64,000 nt of DNA from Dichotomocladium elegans (Eukaryota; Mucoromycota; Mucoromycetes; Mucorales; Lichtheimiaceae). The first letter of the stretch is position 1, and each line of letters starts with the position of its first letter. The notes below the pieces were generated by a model. The model had not been told where the DNA came from. It saw nothing but the letters and a program-made list of their open reading frames with translations, and made no database searches. Both the position numbers and the translations under genes were made by a program. Of this stretch, positions 32,964 through 46,419 are shown piece by piece. The stretch is taken from assembly GCA_025716815.1 (NCBI GenBank), contig JAIXMN010000007.1:451501-515500 (forward strand). Direction: 5' to 3'.

Positions 32964-33911
32964 CGCGCGAAAACGAAGAGAACGGGTAAAGGTGCCGAAA
33001 AATGCAGGATTTACGCTACCTAGCTGGGCGGCGTACCAAATTCGGTCATTCAAATCCTGCATTTTGCATGCATCAGTTGCTGTTGAAGGACCGTGGGTGT
33101 CCTGAGCCGATGGGCTATGTCAGTGATGAAAAGACACACACACTTCAATCCCATTTGTTTTCATCATAGCCTATCCCAAAACGGTAACCCTGAGCTTGTT
33201 GCTGTAATGTACATACACTCCAAGCGAAAGGATCGAGGCATTCTGAAAAAAGAACCAGATTGTACGCGCAGCTAGACAAGATGAACCGCCAAAATAGAGT
33301 CATATTTTTCAAGCTGACGTCGGAAAGGTTTTTGAAGGCAGAAAAACAGCTAGGAATGTCATCTTTGGAAAATATTTGTATGAACCCTTGGTTCGTGCTG
33401 TTGACACCTATCCTTGTTTCTCCACCGTGGATAGCTCCTCCAGAGATAGGATCCCACATATCTGGCTACATACAAGAGAGATAGATTATGGAAACTGTAT
33501 GATGCGGATGGTGGCTTGGTGAGGCTTTAAATATGTGATTATGTTAGGACAGCACTCATTGATCATGAACCTGCTGGTTTTGAAGTTGATGACATACGTA
33601 CACTAGAGTTTGTGGCAGCATTTTGAGATTATTGTATCATATACACCGCATGTGATTGATGGCCTATCAGCAAAGCAAGGGAATGTCACATAATCTGACC
33701 TTTGGGACAGTATCAAAGTACGGAGATGATTAATAACCCAACCTTGAAGAGGGCTCCAAACGAGCAAGGTGATTCGGCCGCAGAAAACAAAAATTGATTG
33801 GTCCTTCTTTCCTGACCCTATTTTTCTACCTAATTGTCTCTCTCTTTTTTTTGTTAACACAACGCAATTCATTCGAGATCCTTTCCATAAACAATACACA
33901 TTCTGGAAACA
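32964..33911. other. Intergenic region between the divergent thiolase and CWC24 genes
   Basis: No convincing gene. The first 99 bases hold the in-frame upstream ATG discussed for the thiolase. Open stretches at 33,145-33,484 on both strands carry no recognised motif. Confidence 0.4.
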
Positions 33912-35023
33912 ATGGCTGATTCTGCTACGTCACCGCACAATGATCCTTCGCTATCACAATTAAACCCACCATCAGACAAAGTGCCGTTCTTTAAGAAGCG
34001 CACTCCAAAAAAGAATTTGCGTAAGCGGAAAAGCAGCACATCGCCTTCTCGATCTCAGGGAAATAGCGATGCCGACAACGACGACAACGATGAGCTTATT
34101 TCTGAAGTGGTGACAAAGGAACGGAAAGCAACCACCACGCCCTTTGTACAAAGTACTCGTCGGAGCAGAAAGAAGGCTCATGTCGCGCAGGTTGACGAAG
34201 ATGATCAGAGCGAGGAAGAGAGTATCGTGGGTGTTCGTTATGCAGCAGACAGAACAGCTAAAACCCAGCAAAGCGATGCCACCCGATATGCAACAGAATG
34301 GGAACTCGAAAACGAGGCCTTGAGTAAACGGACACAGACGTCTGCATCAAAGAAAACCACCAACTCAAAAATGCAGGTCGGTCCTCAACGAGCACCTGCG
34401 AATATTCGAGTCACTGCCCGTTTCGACTATCAGCCGGATGTCTGCAAAGATTATAAGGGTAATTACCACTGTATCGTACAGCATCTATACGAACCAGATG
34501 CTAACCAATTTCGCTGTTGCGATAATCACCTTTAGAAACGGGATTCTGTGGTTATGGTGACTCGTGTATCTTTTTGCATGACCGTGGTGACTACAAGACG
34601 GGCTGGCAACTCGAGAAGGAGTGGGAGGAAGCCGTAAAGAATAAGACCAAGTATGGCGCAACAGATCCCAACAAGTACGCTGTGTCGGATGAGGACGAAG
34701 ATTCAGACGAGGAGCTTCCATTCGCTTGCTTGATTTGCAGGGAGGAATTTACAAACCCGGTGGTAACAAAATGCAAACATTACTTCTGCGAGAAGTGTGC
34801 ACTCGATAATTACAAGAAATCTGTCAAATGTTACGCCTGTGGTGCATCCACAGGAGGTGTCTTTGACACGGCTAAGAAGATGATAGAACGTCTTAAAGCG
34901 AAAAAAGCTCGGACGCAAGAGAGTACTAGCGATGCAGATGCTGGAGAGGACGGTGGCTTCCAAATCGAAGGGTTAGAAGATCGCAAGGAGAGTAGCGATG
35001 AAGATGATAGTGATAGTGAATAA
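33912..35023 (+). CDS. CWC24: Pre-mRNA splicing factor CWC24 / RNF113 (CCCH + RING)
   Basis: Spliceosome-associated zinc-finger protein needed around the first catalytic step; human RNF113A is the orthologue by family. Two exons (33912-34458, 34536-35023) join in phase to 344 residues. The N-terminal half is disordered and charged, with a [17 protein letters not shown] stretch typical of the family. The intron interrupts the CCCH finger, which after joining reads C-x8-C-x5-C-x3-H (CKDYKETGFC, CGYGDSC, CIFLH). Then comes [11 protein letters not shown] and a C3HC4 RING ([34 protein letters not shown]). The C terminus is acidic. The start ATG follows a pyrimidine-rich leader. Confidence 0.93.
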
Positions 35024-35858
35024 AAAGATCCTCCTCTAGACGACTTGCAGTTGTGGGTTTTCTTTTCATCATGCATTGCACGCTCTGAAAAGCCTTATAA
35101 GATTGGCCAGATAGAAATATTCCTGTTTTTTGAAGTTTTTTTATAGAGATATCGCGCTGTACAGAGTTCTCCGAAATTGGTCGCAAGCTATCAGCTCTTA
35201 AATCGCAAGATTACGAAAATAGAAGCCGCGTTTTGCCCAGAAACTTTACGCATGATGACCAAGCAAATGACACATCCTTTTCTTTTTCGGCCATGACAGC
35301 AAGTAAGATAGAGGACATCTCCATATCGATTGCCAGAACCGGTATATGGCGGTCTTGCGCAATATCTTTCAAAGGAGTCATATACAAAATAGTTGATATC
35401 GAGTATGATAAAACAAGATAAATGCCATGTCCCAACTGCCCTTGTAAATGGATGCCGTGGTATGTGGTATTCGTATATATCTGGCTGCTTTACTACGCTC
35501 AGTATGGCTGGAAAATCTGACGTAGTCTTGGCCAGTGTACATTGAGTAGCGGTGCTTGAATCCGGCCAACTTCGTCTGAATCACTAATGTACGTAGATTA
35601 TCTATGCAATGCACATCCTCGTCAATTACCTAGCCGTTCAAACCAATGAAGACATGCACATCAGCAAGATGACCCTGTCCATGTTCATAAACAAGTTGAG
35701 ATCCCCGACAGTCTATAGAATGGAAAAAAGTGGATCAGGAACCCTGAAACATTTTCATTCTTTCTTTTACTCGAAAACGATTTTTATGTACTTCTCATAA
35801 GATAACGCTACGAAGGACTCTTGCCGAGCAATCTCATCAGTTTACCCTTTTGGATAAT
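35024..35858. other. Intergenic, AT-rich
   Basis: No frame with a recognisable motif on either strand; contains the 3' UTR of CWC24. Confidence 0.5.
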
Positions 35859-36253
35859 TTAAGTCTTGTAAGACGAAGCTTTATGTAGCTTAGGCCCAGT
35901 AATGGCGCGCTGTTCACAACAGATTTTGGACAGCCAAAGGGCAGGATAAGGTAAGGTACCTGGCCTTCGTACACATCACCGCCACTGTCGATATTAAGAT
36001 GCTCCTTCCGTAGAACGCTGCTTAGTTTATCTTTTAGATAAGAAACGGCATCTGTTGACAGCAAAACCACATTTGTCTGTTAAACAACGCGAAGTAACAT
36101 CAACAAGTGTTGCACATGTAAGCTTTCTGAAGGAGGAGATCATTTAAAAAATCAGATGACTGCGGCAACATTGTCAACCTATACGTATAGATAATGGAGG
36201 TTCTGCCCAGATGATTTCTTCTTTAATACCTTCATACTTAGTCTCGCTTCCAT
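35859..36253 (-). CDS. Possible small spliced protein, 78 residues
   Basis: Three exons (36185-36253, 35960-36076, 35859-35909) with GT-AG introns of 108 and 50 nt all join in phase 0. They give MEARLSMKVLKKKSSGQN at the start, VVLLSTDAVSYLKDKLSS and DSGGDVYEGQRAITGPK in the middle, and a basic KLHKASSYKT end. No signal peptide or membrane segment; I do not recognise a family. Support is only the coherent phasing and normal composition. The donor of the first intron (GTATAG) is weak and upstream exons may exist. Confidence 0.35.
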
Positions 36254-37285
36254 GACCTTACCCAGTATCAATCTATACGATATGATCTGCTTTTATCTGC
36301 GTCTGACACTCGTTGCTGTTTCTATATTGGCCCATATTACCCATAAGCAAGGTCATGAAAGGGAGTGCAAAGATACGGGACTCCCTCAGTTGGGTCGCGA
36401 TTTGACTAATTTGCCCGCGCCAGCTGATTCGCCAGTAAATGATGCTGCTGGCCATCCGCGTCTACGGTTGCTTGCTGGTCCGTCTGCCTCCTCCCCTCCC
36501 CGCCGCATACTCTGTGCTGGATATCGCCAGCGCACATCTGGCTGACCCTGTGGGCGGTGGGTATAGGCAATGTGTATGGAGAAGGATTCATATTTTTTTA
36601 GGCTAATGATTTCCTCTGCACGGCGCGAAATCCTTTTTGGCTTGTTGGGATACAATCACTTTGTCTATAATTTATTTCCGAAAATAAGCTGCGCAGCTAC
36701 TCCGCAGAACCGTGCATCATCACCAACCGGAATTTTCAGGACTTATTTCTGCCTTTTGTAATAACAAGAAGGTGCACAGATGTATTGGGAGTTGCAAGAT
36801 CGTCTTTTTCTTGTTGTTTTGCACAATACCCCTTCGGGTGGCGCCATTATTGTTCTGCTAAATTGAATGCGTCATGGTGCAACAAGGGGGGTGGGCGGAG
36901 CAAGAGTCGGACTCGCTATGGGTTGTTTCAAACAGGATGCCTATTCTATCCACTGCAGATGGTTTTATGGGTGCTTAAGTTTGACGGGTGACAGAAGATG
37001 AGTAAACAGATGTCAAATACAAAAGGAAAAAGTTCCAAGTTGGGCGAAACAGAACGATCGACGCGGGACATAAACGGCAGCCAATGGTGTGATGAAAAGG
37101 GAATTATTAAATCTGAGGTTGCACATGTCATGGAAAAGAAAGGTAAATGTTGCTGAGATCTGCAGGCGAAGATCCCCGCACAGGCAACGTGGTTGGCCGA
37201 ACGCTTTATTGCCTGTACTTCATAAACTTTTTTTTTTCGGCTTACCCAACCTCCTTCTTTCTCTCTTCCATATTCATCGATCGAT
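36254..37285. other. 1-kb intergenic region
   Basis: Shared 5' side of the possible small minus-strand gene and the plus-strand C2H2 gene. The frames have no motif. A CT-rich leader and a run of ten T near 37,228 precede the C2H2 ATG. Confidence 0.45.
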
Positions 37286-38246
37286 ATGTCATCCTTCGTA
37301 CAGGATTCTCGATCGCTCTGTTCCTCATACATCGCTCCCTTGGCATTATTACATCCTACATCCTATTTCGATCCCTACGCCCATCACCTCTACACCGCGT
37401 ATGATCCACAAAAACAGCCTCTTCATGTTAGCCACTCTCTCCGGCCAGCAAGTATCCCTCCTGCTTCCCCTGAAGCAGTTACCAATCCCGCCGCCGCTGC
37501 AGCGGCCGCATCCGCCTATGTTGACATCGCACACACCGGTCCATCTTTACCGCCTCTCTCCCGGATCCTACCAAACCAGGAGAGCCACCAACAGCCTCAT
37601 GTACGAACAATTAGTGAACACAAGATGATCTATGCTCTTCCAGATCGGTATGAGCTGCAAAGCAGGGTCGTTTCTGATCACCGTGAGCACAGCCGTCGCC
37701 ATCCCACCCCGGTCGTACCTTCGAACGTGTACGTTCCTGCCAGATCCTCTCTACCGTCACCTCCGTGGTCGACCCTCGAAACGACATCTCATCGCCATTA
37801 TGAGCGGCAAAAGGTATTTTCTTTTGTCTGCCTTCCCGGTACTACGCAACAAAAGCGCCCGCGGCGCAAATTCCATGAGATTGAGCGCCTTTATCATTGC
37901 AGCTTTTCCGGCTGTAACAAGTCATACGGTACCCTCAACCACCTCAATGCTCATATTTCTATGAAGCAACATGTAAGTCGAACCACAGCTCATCTTTTCA
38001 TTGTCAAATCGCTAAATGTAGCCTGTCATTGTCTCGTTCTCCTTCCCCCTCCTCCATTTGACTTTGATTCTCGGTTTGGAGGGCTCTAAACGACATCCAT
38101 CTGAATTCAAGGAACTCCGCAAACAGTGGCGGAAGCAAAAGAGCGAACAGGTAGCCGCCGTCGCTCAGGAACAGCCGCAAGCAATGGTGGCCCATGATGT
38201 TATTCCCATGATGTCCGCTCCGGGCCACCCGGATACTCTGTACTAA
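37286..38246 (+). CDS. C2H2 zinc-finger DNA-binding regulator
   Basis: Three exons (37286-37813, 37856-37972, 38082-38246) close in phase to 269 residues. The first 176 residues are disordered, Pro/Ser/His-rich with an Ala run. Exon 2 holds one finger, YHCSFSGCNKSYGTLNHLNA followed by HISMKQH, i.e. C-x4-C-x12-H-x5-H. Exon 3 continues GSKRHPSEFKELRKQWRKQK, a basic extension that follows this particular finger in many fungal single-finger regulators. The first intron is 42 nt and in frame, so it could be retained (adding 14 residues); the RPRRK sequence immediately after it may be a nuclear signal. Target genes are unknown. Confidence 0.75.
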
Positions 38247-39353
38247 TGCTCGCCACAACCCATCGATACCAACACAAGTCAAGCTTATGCACCTACATGC
38301 TATTATCGCTCCTTCTCCCGTACGCGCTTCATATGTATATATATATATATTACTTTATTTCCTGTACCATCATAAAATAAAAGCGAAATGCTCCTATCAG
38401 AATTCATCACCAAAAAAGAAAGTACGGATGAATAGATTGGGGGAATGCGAAAGAAGATAACAGAAACTGATGGGAGGCGGCTAAACCTTCTTTGGTTTTG
38501 TTTCCCCAAAAGTAGGTCCTGCAGGATTAGGTAACCTGCATTTAACATTTATCTAGCTATACTTTCCCTCCCCCATCGAAACTTTTTTGTCACCCCGATG
38601 ACATACATACAGGTATGTAAAAAAAATTGGAAAAGAAGATTGTGCTAAATCCATTTCAATGGAAAATTAATAAATGGTCGCATTTATAGAGCGGTCCTTT
38701 TCATGAATGGAAAAAGGCAAGCTCTGTCATTTCGACTTGGTCTTCATTTTTTTTTTTAATTTACTGTGCATTTCCTACTCCGCTAAGCGATCAACCTATT
38801 GGCCGACTTGGGGGGCATGCACCGCAATGTCTCAGCCGGTCAAATTTAAGCCATGAAAACGGGTTCGAAATGGGGGAAAAAATCCCAACTGGCAACGCGT
38901 CCTGTTTTTCCCAACAGTCTGATGCTGCTGCTGCTGCGAGTCTTTAAACTAGCGATAACATCCTGAGATAAAGGAACGGACTGCGGGGAGGGGGGTGTTC
39001 CAGGGCAGAAGGTATAGAAACAAACCGGTGGTCGACCAGGCTGCGTAGCTAAAGATTCTGAGGTTTTAAGCAAATGAAAAGAATTCAAAAGTGGGATAAA
39101 GCAAAAGGGTAAAAGAAACAAACGGCTCAGAGCATCGACCCCAACAACTCCAAGCTCAACAAGGATGGGCGGTTCTGTCTGTTGCTGTTGGGGTTCAGTC
39201 ACACCCCGACAACTTCTTTGCAACCCAGATCCCACACAATTTGGGTTGTTTTGGCCCATCCAAAGTTCATCCTTCATCCCTCCCTTTCTTCTGCGCCGGA
39301 CTCCATCTCTTCCTCCCTTTTTGCATAATTCATACACATATCATATACACATC
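38247..39353. other. ACC1 upstream region
   Basis: 1.1 kb without a gene. Contains an AT dinucleotide run near 38,335-38,350, T/A homopolymers and, nearer the ATG, a CT-rich leader (39,260-39,350) that ends with CACATCATGG. Confidence 0.5.
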
Positions 39354-42300
39354 ATGGTCGATTCCAAGAGTCTGCCTTCCCACTTTTTAGGTACGCTTGC
39401 CCACCTCTCCATCTCTCGTCGCACAAGCAGGTTCTTGCGCTGACTTTGCTAACTTTTTTTTTTTCTTCCAAGGTGGCAACTCCCTAGAGACCGCTGCCGA
39501 GGGCCCAGTTCGCGATTTCGTCAAGTCACATGAAGGCCACACAGTGATCACCAAGGTCCTCATTGCAAACAATGGCATGGCTGCCATGAAGGAGATACGG
39601 TCAGTCCGGAAGTGGGCCTACGAGACATTTGGCAATGAACGTGCCATCGAGTTCACGGTGATGGCCACACCGGAAGATCTCAGCGCAAACGCGGAATACA
39701 TCCGTATGGCCGATAACTATGTTGAAGTCCCTGGTGGAAGTAATAATAATAACTATGCCAACGTGGAGTTGATCGTCGATGTGGCAGAACGGACGGGTGT
39801 CCATGCTGTATGGGCAGGATGGTAAGTTCTTTGTCCTACCATGCGTCTCACACACGTCAAAATTGACAATATTTGTGTGTATGCGCATGCCTTTTTTTTT
39901 TTGAAGGGGTCACGCATCAGAGAATCCACGTTTGCCTGAAATGCTCGCAAAGTCCAAGCACAAGTGTCTTTTTATCGGTCCTCCCGCATCGGCCATGCGC
40001 TCGCTTGGTGACAAAATCTCCTCTACAATCGTTGCTCAAAGCGCAGATGTACCCACCATGAGCTGGAGTGGTGACGGCATATCCGAGACTGCAAAAACAC
40101 CAGAGGGTCACGTTGTTGTCCCAGATAATGTCTACATGGATGCCTGCGTCCAGACAGCAGAGGAAGGTCTGAAGGCCGCAGAGAAGATCGGCTATCCAGT
40201 CATGATCAAGGCCTCAGAGGGTGGAGGAGGAAAGGGTATTCGTAAGGTGGACGATCCTGCCCTGTTCAAGCAAGCTTTCCATCAGGTCCAGGGAGAAATC
40301 CCCGGCTCTCCAATCTTTATCATGAAGCTCGCCGGAAACGCGCGGCATTTGGAAGTCCAGCTCTTGGCAGATCAGTACGGCAATGCCATCAGCTTGTTTG
40401 GACGTGATTGCTCTGTCCAGCGCCGCCACCAGAAGATCATCGAAGAAGCGCCAGTAACTATTGCAAAGCCGGATGTGTTTGAAAAGATGGAGAAGGCTGC
40501 TGTCCGGCTTGGTAAGCTGGTCGGCTATGTGTCGGCTGGCACTGTCGAGTACCTGTATAGCCATCAGGACGAGAAGTTCTACTTTTTGGAGCTTAACCCT
40601 AGACTTCAGGTGGAGCATCCTACGACCGAAATGGTGTCTGGCGTCAACCTTCCCGCTGCCCAGCTTCAGATCGCTATGGGTATTCCCCTCCACCGTATCC
40701 GTGACATCCGTGTGCTCTATGGTGTTCAGCCTACGGGTACTTCGACGATCGATTTTGACTTTTCTAACCCCGCTTCTTTTGAAGCCTTCCGTAAGCCGAC
40801 CCCGAAGGGCCATGTCATTGCTGTCCGTATCACAGCAGAGAACCCCGATGCTGGCTTCAAGCCATCATCTGGTATAATGCAGGAGCTGAATTTCCGATCC
40901 AGCACCAACGTCTGGGGCTACTTCTCCGTTGTTTCTGCAGGTGGTCTTCACGAATACGCCGATTCTCAGTTCGGTCACATTTTTGCATACGGCGAAAATC
41001 GCCAGCAGGCTCGCAAGAACATGGTCATGGCTCTCAAGGAAATCTCCATCCGTGGTGACTTTAGAACCACGGTGGAATACATCATTCGTCTGCTCGAGAC
41101 GCAAGAGTTTGAAGAGAACACGATCAACACTGGCTGGCTGGATATGTTGATCACCAATAAGCTGACTGCTGAACGCCCCGACCCTATGCTTGCCGTCTTC
41201 TGTGGTGCCGTCACGAAGGCTCATTCGCAATCCGTTGAGTGCCGCCAGCTCTATAAGCAAAACCTCGAGCGCGGCCAGGTACCCGGCAGAGATATGCTCA
41301 AGACCGTATTCACCGTCGACTTCATCTATGAGGATCAGCGTTACAACTTTACCGTCACTCAGTCCTCGCCGAGCATCTACACGCTCTATCTGAACGGCAG
41401 CAAGACTCAGGTCGGTGTCCGCGATCTATCCGACGGTGGTCTTCTTGTCTCACTCGGCGGCAAATCCCACACGACCTACTCCCGTGAAGAAGTTCAGGCC
41501 ACACGTCTCATGATTGATGGCAAGACCTGTTTGCTCGAAAAGGAGTCTGACCCTACTCAGCTGCGCAGCCCTTCGCCTGGCAAGCTTGTTAGCTTGCTTT
41601 TGGAGAATGGCGATCACGTGAAGGCAGGTCAGGCATATGCCGAAATTGAGGTATGTTTTTTTGGTTTGTTTGTTTGTTTGCCAGGAGGACGAAGCGAAAT
41701 GGTTCCAAGGGAAGATGTCTTAACCAATACAACTAGGTCATGAAAATGTACATGCCTCTAGTCGCGTCGGAAGATGGACATGTGCAGTTCATCAAACAGG
41801 TGGGTGCGACCCTCGAGGCAGGTGACATCATTGGTATCCTGTCCCTGGATGATCCCAGCCGCGTCAAGACCACCCTGCCCTTCACGGGCAAGGTTCCTAC
41901 GTTTGGTCCTCCGCACATCACGGGTGATAAGCCTGTTCAGCGCCTGCATGCTGCTAAGCGCACGCTTGAGCACATTCTCCAGGGCTATGACAACCAGGCC
42001 CTTGTGCAGACGGCTGTCAAGGATCTTACGGAAGCGCTTCATAACCCCCAGCTTCCGTACTCTGAGACTGCTGCGCTCATGTCAGCTTTGTCTGGCCGTA
42101 TTCCCCAGCCATTGGAGCAGAACATCCAGAATTGCATGAAGGCCCACCCAACCGAATTCCCCGCTGCTTTGCTACTCGAGATCATTGACAATTTTGGCCG
42201 CTCTAATGTCTCAACCCAGGCTGAGGCTAGTGCATTGAAGGCCCAGGTTGCACCCTTGGTTGCTGTCTTTGAGCGCTACCGCGAGGGTCTGAAGCATCAC

Positions 42301-45300
42301 GAGTACTCTGTGTATGTGGAGCTGATGGAGCAGTACTATGACGTCGAGATCCTTTTCAGTGGTGGACAACGCGAGGAGGAGGTTGTCCTGGCTCTCCGTG
42401 ATCAGAACAAGGATAATCTGCAGAAGGTGCTTGACATTATCCTGTCCCATGCCAAGGTTTCCAGCAAGAACAACCTTGTGCTTATTCTGCTCGAACTCAT
42501 CTCGCCTAGTGTTGGCGGAAGTCTTGACAAGTTCTTCACGCCCATCCTGAAGCGTCTTTCGGAGATCGACAGCCGCGCATCCCAGAAGGTTGCCCTCAAG
42601 GCTCGCGAACTTTTGATTCTCTGCCAGTTGCCGTCGTATGAGGAGCGTCAGAGTCAGATGTTCAAGATTCTCGAGAACTCTGTGTCCGAAAGCGTGTACG
42701 GTGGAAGCGTCGAACGTCGCACGCCCAGCTATGACTCTTTCAAGGACCTGATCAACACCAACTTCAATGTGTTCGACGTGCTTCCAAACTTCTTCTTCCA
42801 TGCAGACCCTTACATTGTGCTTTCAGCGCTTGAGGTATACTGCCGTCGCTCTTACCATGCCTACAAGATCTTGGATGTGGCCTACAATCTCGAACATGAG
42901 CCTTACGTCATTGCCTGGAAATTCTTGATCAAGACCGCTGCTCGCAGTCTCGACTCAAACAAGCGCATTGCTTCGTATTCTGATTTGACTTTCTTGTTGA
43001 ACAACACCGAGGAGGAACCCGTTCGGACGGGTGCCATGATTGCCTGCAAGTCGCTTGAGGAGGTTGAGAGCCAGCTGCCTCGCATCATGACCGCCTTTGA
43101 GGAGGAACCTCTGCCGCCGATGATGCAGAGTCGTCCTAAACCGCCTGCTCGCATGGAGAACATTCTCAACATTGCTGTCAAGAGCGAGAGCGACAAGGAT
43201 CAGGCCTACTGGCAGCCCAAGATCGCCGAGCTCGTTGCCAAGCACAAGGCTGAGTTCCGCCATGCTCATCTTCGTCGCATTACCGTGATCGTCTGCCGCA
43301 ACGACCAGACACCTGATTTCTACACCTTCCGTGAGCGCGAGGACTTTGTCGAGGACACAACCATTCGTCATATTGAACCTGCATTGGCGTACCAGCTTGA
43401 GCTCAGCAGACTCTCCAACTTTGACATCAAGCCATGCTTCATCGAGAACCGACAGATGCATGTGTACTATGCCGTCGCCAAGGAAAACCCTCACGACTGC
43501 CGGTTCTTCATCCGGGCGCTTGTGCGTCCGGGACGGGTGAAGGACTCGATGCGCACCGCTGATTATCTCATTTCCGAGAGCGACCGCCTCCTGAATGACA
43601 TTCTTGACACGCTTGAGATTGTCAGCCATGAGTACAAGAACTCGGACTGCAACCACCTGTTCATCAACTTTATCCCCACCTTTGCTATTGAGGCGGATGA
43701 GGTGGAGACTGCGCTCAAGGAGTTTGTCGATCGCCACGGCAAGCGTCTCTGGAAGCTTCGTGTGACAGGAGCCGAGATCCGATTCAACATCCAGTCGAAG
43801 CGCCCTGATGCGCCCATCATCCCTATGCGCTTCACGGTCGACAACGTATCTGGCTACATTCTCAAGGTGGATGTGTATCAGGAAGTGCAGACGGAGAAGA
43901 ACAGCTGGATTCTCAAGTCGGTGGGCCGCATTCCTGGCTCGTTCCACATGCAGCCTGTTGGTACGCCTTATCCTACGAAGGAATGGCTCCAGCCTCGCCG
44001 CTACAAGGCCCATCTGATGGGGACGACGTATGTGTACGACTTCCCGGAGCTTTTCCAGCAGGTCATCCATAACCAGTGGGCCGAGGCGATCAAGAAGGAT
44101 CCCAGCCTGAAGGAACCTGTGTCGGTGATTGAGGGCAAGGAGCTTGTCCTGGACGACCACGAGATGATCCAGGAGGTTGACCGTGCGCCTGGCACCAACA
44201 CGGTCGGCATGGTCGCCTGGCTATTGACGCTTCGCACACCCGAGTATCCCAGTGGCCGCCGCGTGGTTGTGATCGCCAACGATATCACCTTCAAGATAGG
44301 CTCGTTCGGCGTTGCCGAGGATTTGGTGTTCTACAAGGCTTCCGAGCTTGCTCGAAGCCTCGGCATTCCTCGCATCTATCTGTCTGCCAACTCGGGTGCT
44401 CGCATCGGCCTCGCGGATGAGTTGATCAGCCAGTTCAAGGCTGCGTGGAAAGACCCGAAGAACCCTACGGCCGGGTTCAAGTACCTCTACCTGACGCCCG
44501 AGACGTATCATGCGCTGTCCCAGAATGGTGAGAAGAGTGTCATCGTTGAGGAGATCGAGGATGACGGTGAGAAACGCTGTCGCATTACGGATGTGATTGG
44601 TTACCAGGACGGGTTGGGTGTTGAGAACCTTCGCGGTTCTGGTCTGATCGCGGGTGCCACTGCGCGTGCTTACGACGATATCTTCACGATCACGCTGGTG
44701 ACCTGCCGTTCGGTCGGCATCGGTGCTTACCTTGTTCGTCTTGGTCAGCGAGCGGTTCAGAACGAGGGCCAACCGATCATCTTGACGGGCGCACCTGCAC
44801 TCAACAAGGTGCTGGGCCGAGAGGTGTACACGTCGAATCTCCAGCTTGGTGGCACGCAGATCATGTACAAGAACGGTGTCTCTCACCTGACTGCTGAGAA
44901 CGACCTGGAGGGCGTCGACAAGATTGTCCAGTGGCTGTCATTTGTGCCGTCTGTGCGTGGTGGTCCTGTCATTACGCGTATGGGTGTCGATCCCATCGAC
45001 CGTGAGATCGAGTACCTTCCTCCCAAGGGACCTTCGGATCCCCGCCTGTTCTTGAACGGCAAGGAGGAGAATGGCAAGTGGCTCTCTGGTTTCTTTGACA
45101 AGGACTCGTTTGTCGAGACCCTGAGCGGCTGGGCCCGGACCGTTGTTGTTGGTCGTGCCCGCCTGGGTGGCATCCCGATGGGTGTGGTCGCGGTCGAGAC
45201 GCGCACGGTCGAGAACATCATCCCCGCGGATCCTGCGAACTCGGAATCGACGGAGCAGGTGCTGATGGAAGCCGGTGGTGTGTGGTACCCCAACTCTGCG

Positions 45301-46233
45301 TACAAGACCGCGCAGGCAATCAACGATTTCAACAAGGGTGAGCAGCTGCCGCTGATGATCTTTGCCAACTGGCGTGGTTTCTCTGGTGGTCAGCGTGACA
45401 TGTACAATGAGGTGCTCAAGTACGGTGCGCAGATCGTCGATGCGCTGAGCAACTACAAGCAGCCGGTCTTTGTGTACCTCGTGCCGAACGGCGAGCTTCG
45501 CGGTGGTGCGTGGGTTGTGATCGACACGACGATCAATCAGGACATGATGGAGATGTACGCCGACACCCAGGCCCGCGGTGGTGTCCTCGAGCCGGAGGGC
45601 ATCGTCGAGATCAAGTACCGCAAGCCCCAGCAGCTGGCGACGATGGCCCGCCTGGATGAGCGGTACGGCAGCCTGAAGCGCGAGCTGGAGGCGTGCACCG
45701 ACCCCGAGAAGGCCTCGGAGATCAAGAAGCAGCTCGACGCGCGTGAGCAGGAGCTCTTGCCCGTGTACCAGCAGATCGCCATCCAATTTGCCGATCTTCA
45801 CGACCGCGCGGGCCGCATGGAGGCCAAGGGCGTCATCCGCAAGCCGCTCGAGTGGCGCTCTGCTCGCAAGTACTTCTACTGGCGTGTGCGCCGTCGTCTC
45901 GCGGAGGAGTATACCTTCCGCAGCATCGCCCAGGCGACAAACAACCGCCTCTCGCGCGAGCAGCAGGTCGGCCTTGTCAAGCAGTGGTTTGCGGCGGACA
46001 GCCAGGCCAACTGGGAGGAGGACAATGCCGAGGTAGCCGAGTGGTTCGAGAAGCGCAGTGCGCTTATTGACCAACGCATCAGCAAACTCAAGAGCGAGGC
46101 CACGGCCGAACAGGTTCTCTTGCTCGGCACCGCAGACCAGGACGCCGTCATCGAAGGCTTCAGCAAACTCATGGAAAACATGACGCCCGACGCACGCAAA
46201 GAAGCCCTTCGCAAGTTGGCCACTCGTTTCTAA
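39354..46233 (+). CDS. ACC1: Acetyl-CoA carboxylase (multidomain, cytosolic)
   Basis: Committed step of fatty-acid synthesis: carboxylates acetyl-CoA to malonyl-CoA using biotin, ATP and bicarbonate. Four exons (39354-39390, 39473-39821, 39907-41650, 41737-46233) close in phase to 2,208 residues, the normal fungal length. Order: biotin carboxylase ([15 protein letters not shown] near the start; ATP-grasp [14 protein letters not shown] about residue 230; [15 protein letters not shown]), biotin carrier motif EVMKM with the biotinyl Lys at about 713, a long central region, then carboxyltransferase from about 1530 with [11 protein letters not shown] and [16 protein letters not shown] (about 1920). 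Intron 3 lies immediately before the biotin motif. No transit peptide is seen, so the cytosolic form is expected. Codon use is strongly C/G-ending, suggesting high expression. Convergent with the bZIP gene, stops about 185 bp apart. Confidence 0.97.
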
Positions 46234-46419
46234 GCCGTCTCTTTTTCCCCTCCCCCCCCCATCCCTACCTTCCCTCTGCACTCCCATATAGATACATATA
46301 CACCATCCCCAAAACCCTTGGAGAATCATAAAAAAAAAGATCAGAAATCGTTATTTTTTATTCTATGTATATTTTTTTTACACGTATATTCATTAAAAAC
46401 TTCTGTTTTTGTTCAGTTT

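Noticed and set aside
42955..46329. Long minus-strand open frames opposite ACC1 (401 and 463 codons)
   Set aside because: They are antisense shadows of a G/C-ending coding sequence; they lack motifs, and the plus strand is unmistakable ACC1.
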